Source of the DNA: Burkholderiales bacterium
GTDB lineage: Bacteria > Pseudomonadota > Gammaproteobacteria > Burkholderiales > Burkholderiaceae_B
Assembly (NCBI GenBank): GCA_027484315.1
Contig: JAIXTE010000089.1
Location: forward strand, 37,897-101,896
Length of the DNA stretch: 64,000 nt
Reading direction: 5' to 3'
Shown here: piece after piece, positions 49,606 through 58,229 of the stretch
Layout of the letters: every line of letters starts with the position of its first letter
How positions within the stretch are numbered: the stretch's first letter is position 1
Notes under the pieces: generated by a model
Database searches by the model: none
Told to the model about the DNA's origin: nothing
What the model saw: the letters and a program-made list of their open reading frames with translations, nothing else
Position numbers and translations under genes: made by a program

Positions 49606-50244
49606 ATGATGGGGATTGGTGAGTCAGGAGCGGCGGTATTAAGCGGCATTGCTGCAATATTTACCACGCTCTTTTCCCCTGGCGATGCCACGGTGATGGA
49701 AATTCATTCCATCAACAAACAATGGAACTCCTACCTAAGCAGCACCCCCCACAAAGTTGACTTGGTGTATCGCTATTCTACGCCAGAAGAAACCAAGCAA
49801 AGAAAATCGGGCACTGATGCGGACGTATCCTTTGGCAAAATGTTCACCCTAATCCAGAGCGGCTACGATGAAAAGAAACTGAGCTTAATGGTAGCGCAAG
49901 ATAAAAACACCGAGAACCTGAAATCAGTTGTCATTTATGACACAGTCGATGACAAGGGCCGGAATATTAGCCTGGTATTGGATCCTCATACAACCGCCAT
50001 CAGGCAGCTTAAAGACCGAAGTGAGCTTGTCCCCGTATATCGGGTAAACAGATACTCTTTTGACATGGGGTCCATGGAAATTCTTTCTAAGCATCCAGAT
50101 GCCTTGTCGAAATGGAAGAATACTCTGGAGCAAATGAAAGAGGATGGCAAATTGAAGGGGGAAGTATTCCCAAGGAGACCCAGCTTGAACTATCAGGAAC
50201 CCGTACAGTCAGCAGGAACGAACCAGGTGGAATCGACAAGATAA
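49606..50244 (+). CDS. Unknown protein downstream of flgE, 212 aa
   Basis: Two tandem ATG codons follow AAGGAG, so the start is at 49606 or 49609. The N-terminus has a weak hydrophobic stretch (GAAVLSGIAAIFTTLFSPGD), possibly a membrane anchor. The rest is beta-rich with a charged C-terminal helix (KWKNTLEQMKEDGKLKGEV). It is 8 nt from flgE and ends at a good terminator, so it is co-transcribed with the hook gene. I do not know any flagellar protein like it. Confidence 0.65.
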   Translation: MMGIGESGAAVLSGIAAIFTTLFSPGDATVMEIHSINKQWNSYLSSTPHKVDLVYRYSTPEETKQRKSGTDADVSFGKMFTLIQSGYDEKKLSLMVAQDKNTENLKSVVIYDTVDDKGRNISLVLDPHTTAIRQLKDRSELVPVYRVNRYSFDMGSMEILSKHPDALSKWKNTLEQMKEDGKLKGEVFPRRPSLNYQEPVQSAGTNQVESTR

Positions 50245-50265
50245 ATATCGACTAAGAGATACAAG

Positions 50266-50290
50266 AAAGGGGGCTTCGCCCTCTTTTTTA
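50266..50290 (+). terminator. Rho-independent terminator after the flgE operon
   Basis: AAGGGGGC-TTC-GCCCTCTT with one G-T pair, then T6. Lies 25 nt beyond the stop at 50244. Confidence 0.85.
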
Positions 50291-50360
50291 ATGGACGCAG
50301 TATTGCCTTTCTTTTGTTTTTGTGTTATCTTTGCTTAACAATAACAAAAAGGGGGTGTAC

Positions 50361-50861
50361 ATGAAAAACCTCAAGGCTTTGACTTTTTTTGCCGTCGCAA
50401 TGCTCTTTCAAATGCCAGTAATAGCAACCGAAGTCAATCTGGCGAGTTTCAATGTCCGACAGGGATCAATGGGGCTCACTGTTTCATCTCCCTCCATAAC
50501 AGCGGAAGAAAGAGACTACCGCGATTACCTTCCACAAGCTCAAAGCCACAAGCGGATCATCGGAGAAATCCCTGATTTCACAGCAGTCCACGGTATTTCG
50601 GTCGGTCAATACCAGGCGGGTTTATCCGATAAGAAAAATGATGGCAAATCGAATTTGAAAGGTGAGTTCAACCAAGCATTGCGGGACATACGATCTATGG
50701 TTGTGGTGCCCCTAAGCTTCTACGATTCCAGGATAGTTGGAAAGATCAATTTACAACGCAAGAGTGTAGATTTGAGGTTTGACGATCATTGGAAATTCGA
50801 GATGAGAAATATCGGTAAGGACAACCAGAGTGCCGCCGTGAAATTTGAATATCAGTTTTGA
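50361..50861 (+). CDS. Exported protein, 166 aa
   Basis: ATG 50361 with AAGGGGG just upstream; the frame extends back to 50322, but the signal peptide begins at MKNLKALTFFAVAMLFQM and ends near VIATEV. The mature part has basic and charged helices and ends in a strand KFEYQF; a terminal Phe is common in outer-membrane proteins, but the rest does not show clear barrel strands. Single gene after the flgE terminator. Function unknown. Confidence 0.6.
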   Translation: MKNLKALTFFAVAMLFQMPVIATEVNLASFNVRQGSMGLTVSSPSITAEERDYRDYLPQAQSHKRIIGEIPDFTAVHGISVGQYQAGLSDKKNDGKSNLKGEFNQALRDIRSMVVVPLSFYDSRIVGKINLQRKSVDLRFDDHWKFEMRNIGKDNQSAAVKFEYQF

Positions 50862-50945
50862 ACATTGGTTTGAATTCCGGGCGCCTACAGGGTTGCCCCT
50901 GAAAAGTTAGGCTCCCCTCGCCTACATTTTCCATATAAAAATGCT

Positions 50946-50975
50946 TTGATTTCGTCGCTGATTGTGCGCTACACT
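50946..50975 (+). promoter_or_regulatory. Candidate promoter for the 51094 gene
   Basis: TTGATT (50946-50951) and TACACT (50970-50975), 18 bp apart. A partly symmetric pair ACTTAA (50976-50981) and TTAAGT (50991-50996) lies right at the predicted transcript start and could be an operator. The gene starts 118 bp downstream. Confidence 0.35.
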
Positions 50976-51093
50976 ACTTAAAGTAAAGTCTTAAGTGTGG
51001 GCGAAAGAGTGAAGCATTTTTTTCCCCTTTCTCGACTCATTGATGCCCATCAAAACCGGTTAAATTAAACCATTGGCTCAACTGGGGTAGCAA

Positions 51094-51480
51094 ATGGAAC
51101 AAGTAATTCACAGGAACAAGAACATGGCCTTGAATCTAATTCGTGATTCAGCAAGAGCTGCTGTTATTGAGGGGGCCAATTGGAAACAGTTACCCGGGTC
51201 ACTAGTTAATCCGGCGACAACCATGTTTTTGTTGGATGAAATAGATCGACTGCGCGATCTCTTACGTGTTTTTGGTTCGTCTTCTAATGACTATTCGAAG
51301 GGATACAAGGACGGCTGGAGTGATTGTGCTGTAGATGCTGGGTCTGATGAAAAGCCTCTTAGCTGGGCGATTGTAAACAGAACGACAGAAGAAGTCAGCT
51401 TCGATGTGAAAAAGCCAAATGCACTAGCCAGAGACGAGGTCGCAATTGCGCTTTTTGCAAAGGGTGATGCACAGAAGTAG
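51094..51480 (+). CDS. Hypothetical protein, 128 aa
   Basis: Small soluble protein. N-terminal basic helix (MEQVIHRNKNMALNLIRDSA), a middle LLDEIDRLRDLLRVFG leucine-rich helix and GYKDGWSDC, a pattern common in small phage or plasmid accessory proteins. No known family. Preceded by a 232-bp gap with a candidate promoter and followed by a strong terminator. Confidence 0.6.
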   Translation: MEQVIHRNKNMALNLIRDSARAAVIEGANWKQLPGSLVNPATTMFLLDEIDRLRDLLRVFGSSSNDYSKGYKDGWSDCAVDAGSDEKPLSWAIVNRTTEEVSFDVKKPNALARDEVAIALFAKGDAQK

Positions 51481-51493
51481 TCAGAGAGAAAAC

Positions 51494-51523
51494 AAAAAAG
51501 GGGCGCTAGCGCCCCTTTTTTTT
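51494..51523. terminator. Strong bidirectional terminator
   Basis: GGGGCGCTAGCGCCCC is a perfect palindrome (51500-51515), with A6 before and T8 after. It separates the plus-strand gene at 51094 from the convergent lipoprotein gene ending at 51538. Confidence 0.92.
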
Positions 51524-51537
51524 GATTATGCTTGCCT

Positions 51538-53388
51538 TTATGGGTTGGACACGGATACACGCACCCGGGTAATTTGATTCGGGAAGCGTGACGCGAAACG
51601 ACCGCGATCTGCTTCGTCACCCAAGTTAAGCGCTGCGAAATCCCCGTTGAGCTGCTTGGGATAAAACGCGATTACGCTAAACACCGCGCTTGTCCCAGGT
51701 CCCGATGAAATCGAGGCCTGAGTTGTGGGATTAGATACGTTGTTAACTGCACCTTGTCCTTCTTCAATAAACCAACGATAAGACAGTGTGGTAGGCGCCA
51801 TTCCGCCCTCTGTGGCCAACGCTGCTAAATTAAACGAGTAGGTCTGCATATTAGCCATACCAGCGATCGTCTGATCGTTGCCGGCGGAAACGGTAACCGG
51901 ATCAAAAAAGAATACGGTAGCCTGTCGCTTTGGGTCCTCTGCATTACATGTTTGGATTGCGGCCTGTGTACGCTGGGCACAAACTTCCACTCTCACGTCG
52001 CCAGGAACCGCCGATGAAACAGTAGTCTCCCTTGAATTCGCAGATGCAATCTGTCCGTTTCCAACAAGAACCGTCCAAAGATAACGGAAGTCGTTCGCTC
52101 CTGCAGTCGACCCGTCAGAGTTACCAGCCAACGCTTCAATGGGCACGTTCGCGTTTACTAACGCGGATGAACTGACTGGCGTCTCCAGAGACAAGGCAAC
52201 ACCCAGATCCCTAGGAAACTGAAGAAACACAGCGGTTGGGTGTGTTGGGTTTCCGGCAGAAAACACTGGGGCGGTGGCAGGGAAGCTAGCACCATTACCT
52301 GTATCCATCACCGTACACTGCAACGCATAAACAGTATCAGAACCCTGAGCCAAAGGTGTTACCGTAGCTGTTGGACCGGTAGAGGTAAACGACACAAGTG
52401 GTGCCCCTGAAGCTACTGAACCGTCAGAATTCAAATTCCGAATATTCCACGTGAACGTATAGTTACCAGATCCACCAGCACCGCTGCAAGTGAAATTGGC
52501 ATTAGGCGATCCTGGCTGAATGCGCTGAGGCTGCAAAAGCGATGTCGACGGGTTGGAAGTCGAGCCGGAAAGAATGCTGCTGCCAGCGGGGCTCACGTTA
52601 ACCGTGAAGTTGGTGAAACCAGCATTACCCTGCTCATCGATTGCTGATGCCTGAAATGTGTATGTTTGGGCCTGCTGTGTATTTGGAGTTGTGAACCCCG
52701 CAGCACAGGTAAGAAGGCCACCCGACTGAGATCTTGATTCGCAATCAGAATTGGATAACATCACCTGAGCGCCTGAGGTTTGCACAAATGACATTGATTC
52801 AATCGGCGCCAAGGATGACCGTGATGCTGCCTGAAGGGTGACGGATTGAGCCGGCAATGAGGAGATCGTTGAGGTGACTGGAGTCACAGTAACGATGTTG
52901 CCAGGATTTGCTCGCGGGATAACGTTAACGACCGCCTGGCGGGTAGACGCATTTCCATCTTCATCTCTGGCAGAGAAATTAAAGATTAACCTTTTTGCTG
53001 TACCGCCGTTCAAAGATGGCACCTTGAAACTCAAAACGCATGTGACGGTTTGTTGTTTTCGGAAACCGTTGTCAATTGAAGAGAAGGAGGCATCAGCGCA
53101 GTCAGCATTGCCAAGATCTTCTGCTGGAAGTGAAATTTCTGATCCGGGAGCAACGGACCATCTGACTCCATCATCTGCAAAAAATGCGGTCACTGCTGTT
53201 GCCACTGCGGGCAAGGTGGCAATGGGTTCGTTTTCTATCTTGTTTGACTGCGAAATCGCTTCGATTTGCACGCGCTCACTGTTTGATGCGCCGGACGGTG
53301 AGGATGAAGAACTGTCACCACCTCCCCCGCATGCGGCCAACAATAAAAGGGGGCACAACACCTGCACACTGAACTTCAATTTATTCAT
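51538..53388 (-). CDS. Large lipoprotein with Ig-like repeats
   Basis: About 616 aa from ATG 53388 with GGGG upstream. Signal peptide with lipobox LLAAC then GGGGDSSSSS, so it is lipidated on that Cys and, with Gly at +2, probably sent to the outer membrane. The mature protein is beta-rich, with several PKD/Ig-like segments (VTVTPVTSTISSLPAQSVTLQA; a TFTWNIRNLNSDGSV block; LSYRWFIEEGQG; AGNDQTIAGMANMQTYSFNL). Paired Cys in separate domains may form disulfides. Such proteins act in adhesion or envelope stability. It lies at the far end of the pilus region and is the last gene on that strand. Confidence 0.7.
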   Translation of the reverse strand: MNKLKFSVQVLCPLLLLAACGGGGDSSSSSPSGASNSERVQIEAISQSNKIENEPIATLPAVATAVTAFFADDGVRWSVAPGSEISLPAEDLGNADCADASFSSIDNGFRKQQTVTCVLSFKVPSLNGGTAKRLIFNFSARDEDGNASTRQAVVNVIPRANPGNIVTVTPVTSTISSLPAQSVTLQAASRSSLAPIESMSFVQTSGAQVMLSNSDCESRSQSGGLLTCAAGFTTPNTQQAQTYTFQASAIDEQGNAGFTNFTVNVSPAGSSILSGSTSNPSTSLLQPQRIQPGSPNANFTCSGAGGSGNYTFTWNIRNLNSDGSVASGAPLVSFTSTGPTATVTPLAQGSDTVYALQCTVMDTGNGASFPATAPVFSAGNPTHPTAVFLQFPRDLGVALSLETPVSSSALVNANVPIEALAGNSDGSTAGANDFRYLWTVLVGNGQIASANSRETTVSSAVPGDVRVEVCAQRTQAAIQTCNAEDPKRQATVFFFDPVTVSAGNDQTIAGMANMQTYSFNLAALATEGGMAPTTLSYRWFIEEGQGAVNNVSNPTTQASISSGPGTSAVFSVIAFYPKQLNGDFAALNLGDEADRGRFASRFPNQITRVRVSVSNP

Positions 53389-53897
53389 CAAGAACCCCAA
53401 ATAAAGGAAACACATATTTACTTAGCTTTATATTACTGAGATTTTTTTATAAAAAACAAAAAAACCAAAAATGAAGATAAATTTTGAAAACGGAGGAGCA
53501 ATCTACAATATTTGGGATGATGTGTGGGAGTAAAGATGTGGACTTGCTACTGGGGAAATGACAGTATGCCGAGCTCGAAATTCATTGAATACGCGATTTC
53601 CCAACTGCGACTTAGCGGACCCACATAATCAGGCGAGTTCAGCCATCGTAGCCCTTCTGGAAATCTGAACTTTATACAGCTATTATTGTTTATCTATGAG
53701 GGGGACAAACATTAAATCCAACTGTTACCGCGCATAAGGTGAGGACTCCTCCCTCACAATTGTGGAAAACTTAGGAAACAATTTAATTATGACTAATCTA
53801 AATTCAAAAAGCATGTAAAAACAACGTGTTGTCTTTACATGCCTTTATACATAGACAAGCGATCTTCCGGATCTGGGGCCGTTCGCTCTTTTATAAT
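53389..53897. other. 509-bp gap with no gene seen
   Basis: AT-rich, between the start of the lipoprotein gene and the end of the Gly-rich secreted gene. It should hold the minus-strand promoter of the lipoprotein gene, and contains the terminator at 53806-53842. I see no further ORF with a ribosome site, no tRNA and no repeat array in the remainder. Confidence 0.6.
53806..53842 (-). terminator. Terminator after the Gly-rich secreted protein gene
   Basis: GCATGTAAA (53811-53819) pairs with TTTACATGC (53834-53842); an inner ACAAC/GTTGT stem extends it past one mismatch. On the minus strand the stem is followed by five T. Located about 55 nt after the stop at 53898. Confidence 0.7.
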
Positions 53898-55532
53898 TTA
53901 CTCACCACCATCACCAGAACACTGAACGGGAGGGACGTATGTAGAAGCAATTATCGTGGTTTTCATATTTACAGCCGCAAGCGTACCTCCCTCGAAAGTA
54001 GGTTCGAGCTTAACATCGTAGGTGTAGTTGTAACCGGATTCGCCACAACCCAAAACTGCTGGAAAGTATACAGCTCTCGATTCGTTTAGCTTCAGGGCGA
54101 AAGTTAGTTTGTCTACGACTCCAGAATAAGGAGAATGACATTCCGATGATACGATAAGCCTGTTGGAATCAGACGGATCATTGGCGATAGAGAAATACGG
54201 GGTACCACTAAAGTGAGGACCATACGCGTTATTGCGACAGGTACCCGAGGCGCCTGATAGTTTTTTGGTGGTCATAGCAGCGAAAGCCTTAGTCAAAGAC
54301 ACACGCGCATCCGCAGCCCCGCCAGCGATTACGAAATCATTCAGCCTCTCAGCGGTAATCAGCGCATCAGGATTGTAAGCACGGATTTTGATATATCCAT
54401 CTCCGCCATTAGAGCCAGGGGTGTACTGAGTTTCGTCAGCGAGCGATTTTGTTGCAGCAGGAGCGTAATTGGAAACATAGGACATTGTGGCTGTACCCCC
54501 GACGCCTCCTGCTCCAAACGTACCTGCTGCTCTGGGCGCATAATCCGCAAGTGTTGCGCTTCCAAAGTTAAAGCTACCAGCGCTTAACGGAAGACCTCCA
54601 GTTGCCTTTTGAAATACCACGCCCGATGATGACGTTGGCCTCTTGCCGTAGGTTCCTTTGCAGACGAAACCACCTGCGCTCCAGTTGAAACCCGAACGCA
54701 GGAACAAGGGGCCACTCTCGCAACTAGCTAAAGATGCCTGATCATACCAAATCCCGGCACCAAACGACTCACGTGATCCTGATGTACCGCCAATAGCCGT
54801 GTAGGTAGCAGCACCAATTCGAAGTTGAGATGGCTCCCCAGCAGCACCTGCCGCGGCCGACGATGAGCCGACGCCACCCCTGCCAATTCTTACGGCAACC
54901 TTTGTGCCTGCCGGGATGTTCTGATATTTCTGCTCGAAGATCAAGGCGCCGGCCATGCCACCCTGACCAGAGGTGTATTGGTAGCCGGAATTCCCGCCCT
55001 GCCCTGCACCGACGATCGTAGCGACGATATGCCCATCATAGGGCATCGTCAGAATCTCTTCGAAGGCACCGTTTGTTGGAATCGACCGCTCGATAATGAT
55101 GGGCGCGGAATCGCCCAAGCTGGCCTGCACGGTCTGAAGAACCTGATCCGTAACCTCTGTGATATTCTTATTTGTTTCGTTACGAATTGTCGTTGAAACC
55201 GCTTCAATTCGCTCAAGAGTTCTGTTTGAAGTTTGATCGATGACTTCGCGGATCGTAGCCAGGTTTGCCACACCTTTTTTATTCTGACCCTTACCCATAA
55301 ACGCATTCCCAGAGTCCCTCTGGAGAATCGTGTCATTCTTGCTTTGAAATCCACCCACGTTAGGTGCTGGAGCTGCAGCAGAGTCCGCGCCGGACACGGA
55401 GCCGAAGTAAGTAGAGGGAGCCGTCTGAGCCGTAGCCAGAGATGAGACTCCAGAGAACGCCAACATGACCGCAGTTGCACCCGCCAGCCTTCTAGTGTTC
55501 GGCGAAAATGTTTGTGTGTTTTTCTTGGCCAT
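53898..55532 (-). CDS. Secreted Gly-rich, possible adhesin-like protein
   Basis: 544 aa. Signal peptide: basic start (MAKKNTQTF), hydrophobic core, cleavage near ATAQTAP. Residues 85-140 are a helical/coiled-coil segment (REVIDQTSNRTLERIEAV). Residues 175-395 are Gly/Ala/Ser-rich, with GAGQGGNSGYQYTSGQGGMAG-like repeats and the block GGDGYIKIRAYNP, similar to Gly-rich domains of phage tail fibres and surface adhesins. The C-terminal 150 residues contain several Cys (SGTCRNNA, SSECHSP, LGCGESG). It is the gene after pilV, where R64 has its variable C-terminal cassettes. Role as pilus-tip or cell-surface adhesin is inference. Confidence 0.65.
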   Translation of the reverse strand: MAKKNTQTFSPNTRRLAGATAVMLAFSGVSSLATAQTAPSTYFGSVSGADSAAAPAPNVGGFQSKNDTILQRDSGNAFMGKGQNKKGVANLATIREVIDQTSNRTLERIEAVSTTIRNETNKNITEVTDQVLQTVQASLGDSAPIIIERSIPTNGAFEEILTMPYDGHIVATIVGAGQGGNSGYQYTSGQGGMAGALIFEQKYQNIPAGTKVAVRIGRGGVGSSSAAAGAAGEPSQLRIGAATYTAIGGTSGSRESFGAGIWYDQASLASCESGPLFLRSGFNWSAGGFVCKGTYGKRPTSSSGVVFQKATGGLPLSAGSFNFGSATLADYAPRAAGTFGAGGVGGTATMSYVSNYAPAATKSLADETQYTPGSNGGDGYIKIRAYNPDALITAERLNDFVIAGGAADARVSLTKAFAAMTTKKLSGASGTCRNNAYGPHFSGTPYFSIANDPSDSNRLIVSSECHSPYSGVVDKLTFALKLNESRAVYFPAVLGCGESGYNYTYDVKLEPTFEGGTLAAVNMKTTIIASTYVPPVQCSGDGGE

Positions 55533-55704
55533 GATTTCCTCGGAGACCTAATTTAAATCGATAAATCTATTACTACGAATTTTAAAGCATTGGTACATCT
55601 CGGGCTTCTTTTTGGTCTAAAAAAAAAACAGAAGAAAAGGAGGTGAAAACTATTGTTTTTTTGATGTTTATTTTTTTGTTTGTGTATTGATAACTAAATT
55701 TATA

Positions 55705-57201
55705 TCAATTGTTGTAGGCGCATGCAACCTGGACAAGAGCGAAGGCATTGTTGTTATACGACGTCCCGTCAATCTCGCTAAGTGTCTCGTAACTGATTGA
55801 CCAAGTGGCACCGTTGTCCACTACCTGGACATCAAAGGAGCCCAAGGCGAGCCGACTGTTGTTAATAACAACTTCCTCATCGCCAAGGCCATTCGGCTCA
55901 ATGGTTCCGGCGACCTCGGTAACGCTTCCGATAACACCCGAAACTGGATACACATAAATACGCGCCAATCCGGTACGCTGCGGAGTGTTGGTGTTTGTGC
56001 CCACCAAGCCCGCAGAAACGGTGCCTGGCCTTACAGGGGCGGTACAATTGGGTTTAGTGACGTTTCTAGCCGCGGCAATGCGCAGATCAACCAAGTTCGT
56101 TTCAAGAAGGGCCACGTTAGGCAATAACTGTCCTGCCCACACACCTCGTTCGGTTAGGAACACATCCCGGGCGACCAAGTAATCCTGTGCAACAACACTC
56201 CCGGTGGCCCATAGGTTTCCTGTTTGGATCGCTTGCGCATTATTTAAAGAATCAGATGAGGCTGTTCCCAGATTTGAAGTGGTCGACGTAAGGTTGGCAA
56301 TCGTGCCAGTATCTGCATCCAGAGTGGTGGCGTCGATTGAGTTTGAAGTTATGTCCTGGATTGTCCCTGATAGGGCATCAATGTCCCCAACCCCGATGAC
56401 GTTCTGTCTGGTGCCTCCAGGGTTGGCTGGGTCATTAAGACGCAGCGGACCGGTCATGAAATTACCTCCATCACGACGTAAGTAGGCATTGAGCCCTCCA
56501 ATCCCACTGATGGTGCGTGCACCAACCCCCGCAGCAACGTTTCCTGCAGGGTGGGGAAGCAACCATGATCCATTAGGACCCGTAAGGGTACCGAGGTTTC
56601 CAAGCGTGGTAGTCCCGGCATCGCCTGCGGCGAGCGCGATTTGACCCGCGCGGGAGTAATTAACATTCCCGTCAAAATCCACTATTGAATTGCTCAGCGC
56701 TGCAACACCAACGATTTCACATGAAGGCGACAAATCGGTACAACCAGCAGGGAATTTTGTTAGTTGGAATACATAGGTGCCACCGTAGAGGTTATTGTTC
56801 GCACCTCCGGCCGGCAGGATACCTATTTGCATTAAATTGTCGAAGGTAGGACGATAGCGGTCGAACGTTACTCCCGCGATTGTAATATCCGGCGCTGCGA
56901 CATTACCTTGAACCAATTCTGTGGCAAACCTCGACTGATAGGTAAGCAAAGCTGCCGAGTTTGATTGAAGAATCACACCTTGGCGTTCGGCCCGCTCCGC
57001 CTGTACTTCGTCATAGAAGATGGTAAGGGCTGCAGCGATGATAATGCCTAAGACGCTCATGGCAATAGATAGCTCTACAAGCGCAAAACCGCGCTCACTA
57101 CGGCGCGGTTTAGAACCCCTGAGAAAACCTCCTGAGGATTGCTTAACTTGTTTTATAGCCACGTTCTGCCATGGCTTTGACCTGGGTAGCTTTAACATCA
57201 T
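55705..57201 (-). CDS. pilV: PilV-like minor (tip) pilin of the thin pilus
   Basis: About 498 aa; start at 57201 or 57225, overlapping the ATPase gene by 59-83 nt. Class-III prepilin signal ERGFALVELSIAMSVLGIII with cleavage after Gly and before Phe, then a long beta-rich body typical of PilV. Near residue 418 of the longer frame the sequence QRTGLARIYVYPVSG marks the switch from a constant to a C-terminal recipient-recognising part of 89 residues. The DNA coding for RTGLA matches the R64 shufflon site (see 55962-55974). PilV adhesins recognise the recipient's lipopolysaccharide in liquid mating. Unlike R64, no inverted set of alternative C-termini is visible next to it. Confidence 0.85.
   Translation of the reverse strand: MMLKLPRSKPWQNVAIKQVKQSSGGFLRGSKPRRSERGFALVELSIAMSVLGIIIAAALTIFYDEVQAERAERQGVILQSNSAALLTYQSRFATELVQGNVAAPDITIAGVTFDRYRPTFDNLMQIGILPAGGANNNLYGGTYVFQLTKFPAGCTDLSPSCEIVGVAALSNSIVDFDGNVNYSRAGQIALAAGDAGTTTLGNLGTLTGPNGSWLLPHPAGNVAAGVGARTISGIGGLNAYLRRDGGNFMTGPLRLNDPANPGGTRQNVIGVGDIDALSGTIQDITSNSIDATTLDADTGTIANLTSTTSNLGTASSDSLNNAQAIQTGNLWATGSVVAQDYLVARDVFLTERGVWAGQLLPNVALLETNLVDLRIAAARNVTKPNCTAPVRPGTVSAGLVGTNTNTPQRTGLARIYVYPVSGVIGSVTEVAGTIEPNGLGDEEVVINNSRLALGSFDVQVVDNGATWSISYETLSEIDGTSYNNNAFALVQVACAYNN
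55962..55974. other. Sequence resembling the R64 shufflon recombination site (sfx)
   Basis: GCGCCAATCCGGT, differing by one base from the R64 sfx start GTGCCAATCCGGT as I recall it, at the point in pilV where the constant region gives way to the variable C-terminus. After it the full 19-bp site does not continue well (ACGCTG against NNNTGG). No second clear copy and no Rci-type recombinase is visible in the window. Confidence 0.45.
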
Positions 57202-58093
57202 CTTTGAGCCCATCAAGGTTTCCATTTAAAATCGTCGCGCGGACTTTGTCTGTGACGTCCAGCGCAGTGAGGTGTGGCTTATTGTTAATCATTGTCTGAT
57301 GGACGACTAACTTGAGACTGTTTGCCAACAGGCTCCGAGCACTAGACTCTCCATCTTGGCTGGCCATAGAAAGCAATCGATGAAGAGCCTCGATGGGCCC
57401 CTTTGCATGGATTGTTGACATGACAAGGTGCCCATCAATACCGATACGCAGCAGCTCAGCCGCAGCGTCGTTCTCTCTGATCTCGCCGAGCGCGAGAATC
57501 GATGTGTCGCCAGAGGGGAAGCACCTCAGACTATCTACAATCTTGTCGTAAAAGCACTCACCGGGTTCTATTGACATCTGCTCACAATAACCGGACTCAC
57601 CATGAAAACCGGCAATCGGCATCTCGATAGGATTCTCGATTGAAACGGCATAGCCGCCCGTCAACCTCAGCCGGTCTGAAATAGTTGCAGCAAGGGTTGT
57701 TGTTTTTCCGGATCCGGGAAGCCCGGACACCAAGATAAGACCCCCCGAGCTTTTTAACTCTTTGCTGAGCAGTCGATTGCGATAAGGTTGGTCGATTCCC
57801 AGATCTTCAAGAGGAATGCACGCTCCCATAGCCAAACGCAAACTGAATACGTTGTCTCTCATGTGCTGACAGCGATACCTTAAACCTTCCAGTTCAATCG
57901 AGAAGCTCATTCGCTTATAAATGTCGCGAACAGCCTCTATCTCTAAGGAAAGCGATGACAGCCAGGGAAAAAATTCTTGCAGGGGCCTGGAGGGTTTTCT
58001 CTCTGGAAGCAAAAAGACGACGGAATCCTCAACTTTTTTTGTATCGATTCGTATGTCTGAAACCAGACTCGCCTTTTCCACCAAATAATTCAT
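57143..58093 (-). CDS. PilT-like ATPase in the thin-pilus operon
   Basis: About 316 aa from ATG 58093 (AGGTGG just upstream); the frame continues back to 58195. Walker A is GLPGSGKTTTL with GSGKT at about 127-131. The Walker B/His-box region reads ALGEIRENDAAAELLRIGIDGHLVMSTIHAKG, split here by the family's E-I-R and T-x-H-A motifs. These are secretion ATPase features closest to the smaller PilT/retraction type, not the assembly type. R64 has only PilQ as pilus ATPase; it has PilT (a lytic transglycosylase) and PilU (a prepilin peptidase) at this position. Here both are replaced by this ATPase. It overlaps pilV. Retraction activity is inferred. Confidence 0.85.
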   Translation of the reverse strand: MNYLVEKASLVSDIRIDTKKVEDSVVFLLPERKPSRPLQEFFPWLSSLSLEIEAVRDIYKRMSFSIELEGLRYRCQHMRDNVFSLRLAMGACIPLEDLGIDQPYRNRLLSKELKSSGGLILVSGLPGSGKTTTLAATISDRLRLTGGYAVSIENPIEMPIAGFHGESGYCEQMSIEPGECFYDKIVDSLRCFPSGDTSILALGEIRENDAAAELLRIGIDGHLVMSTIHAKGPIEALHRLLSMASQDGESSARSLLANSLKLVVHQTMINNKPHLTALDVTDKVRATILNGNLDGLKDDVKATQVKAMAERGYKTS

Positions 58094-58229
58094 GCACCCA
58101 CCTAGAAGAACCTTAAAAAAAATGATTAGATCCACCGGAACCTCACCGAGACACCTCTTGGAATCTCGGTGAGCTAACACGGGAAAACCAACCATTAATT
58201 ACGCGGTTAGATCCGCACTTTTGTACAGC

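Noticed and set aside
54028..54050. Second shufflon-like site (AATCCGGT on the minus strand)
   Set aside because: Only eight bases match, expected by chance in 64 kb, and the core differs.
53826..54089. Plus-strand frame of 87 aa
   Set aside because: Antisense to the Gly-rich secreted gene and its terminator, without a ribosome site or domain.
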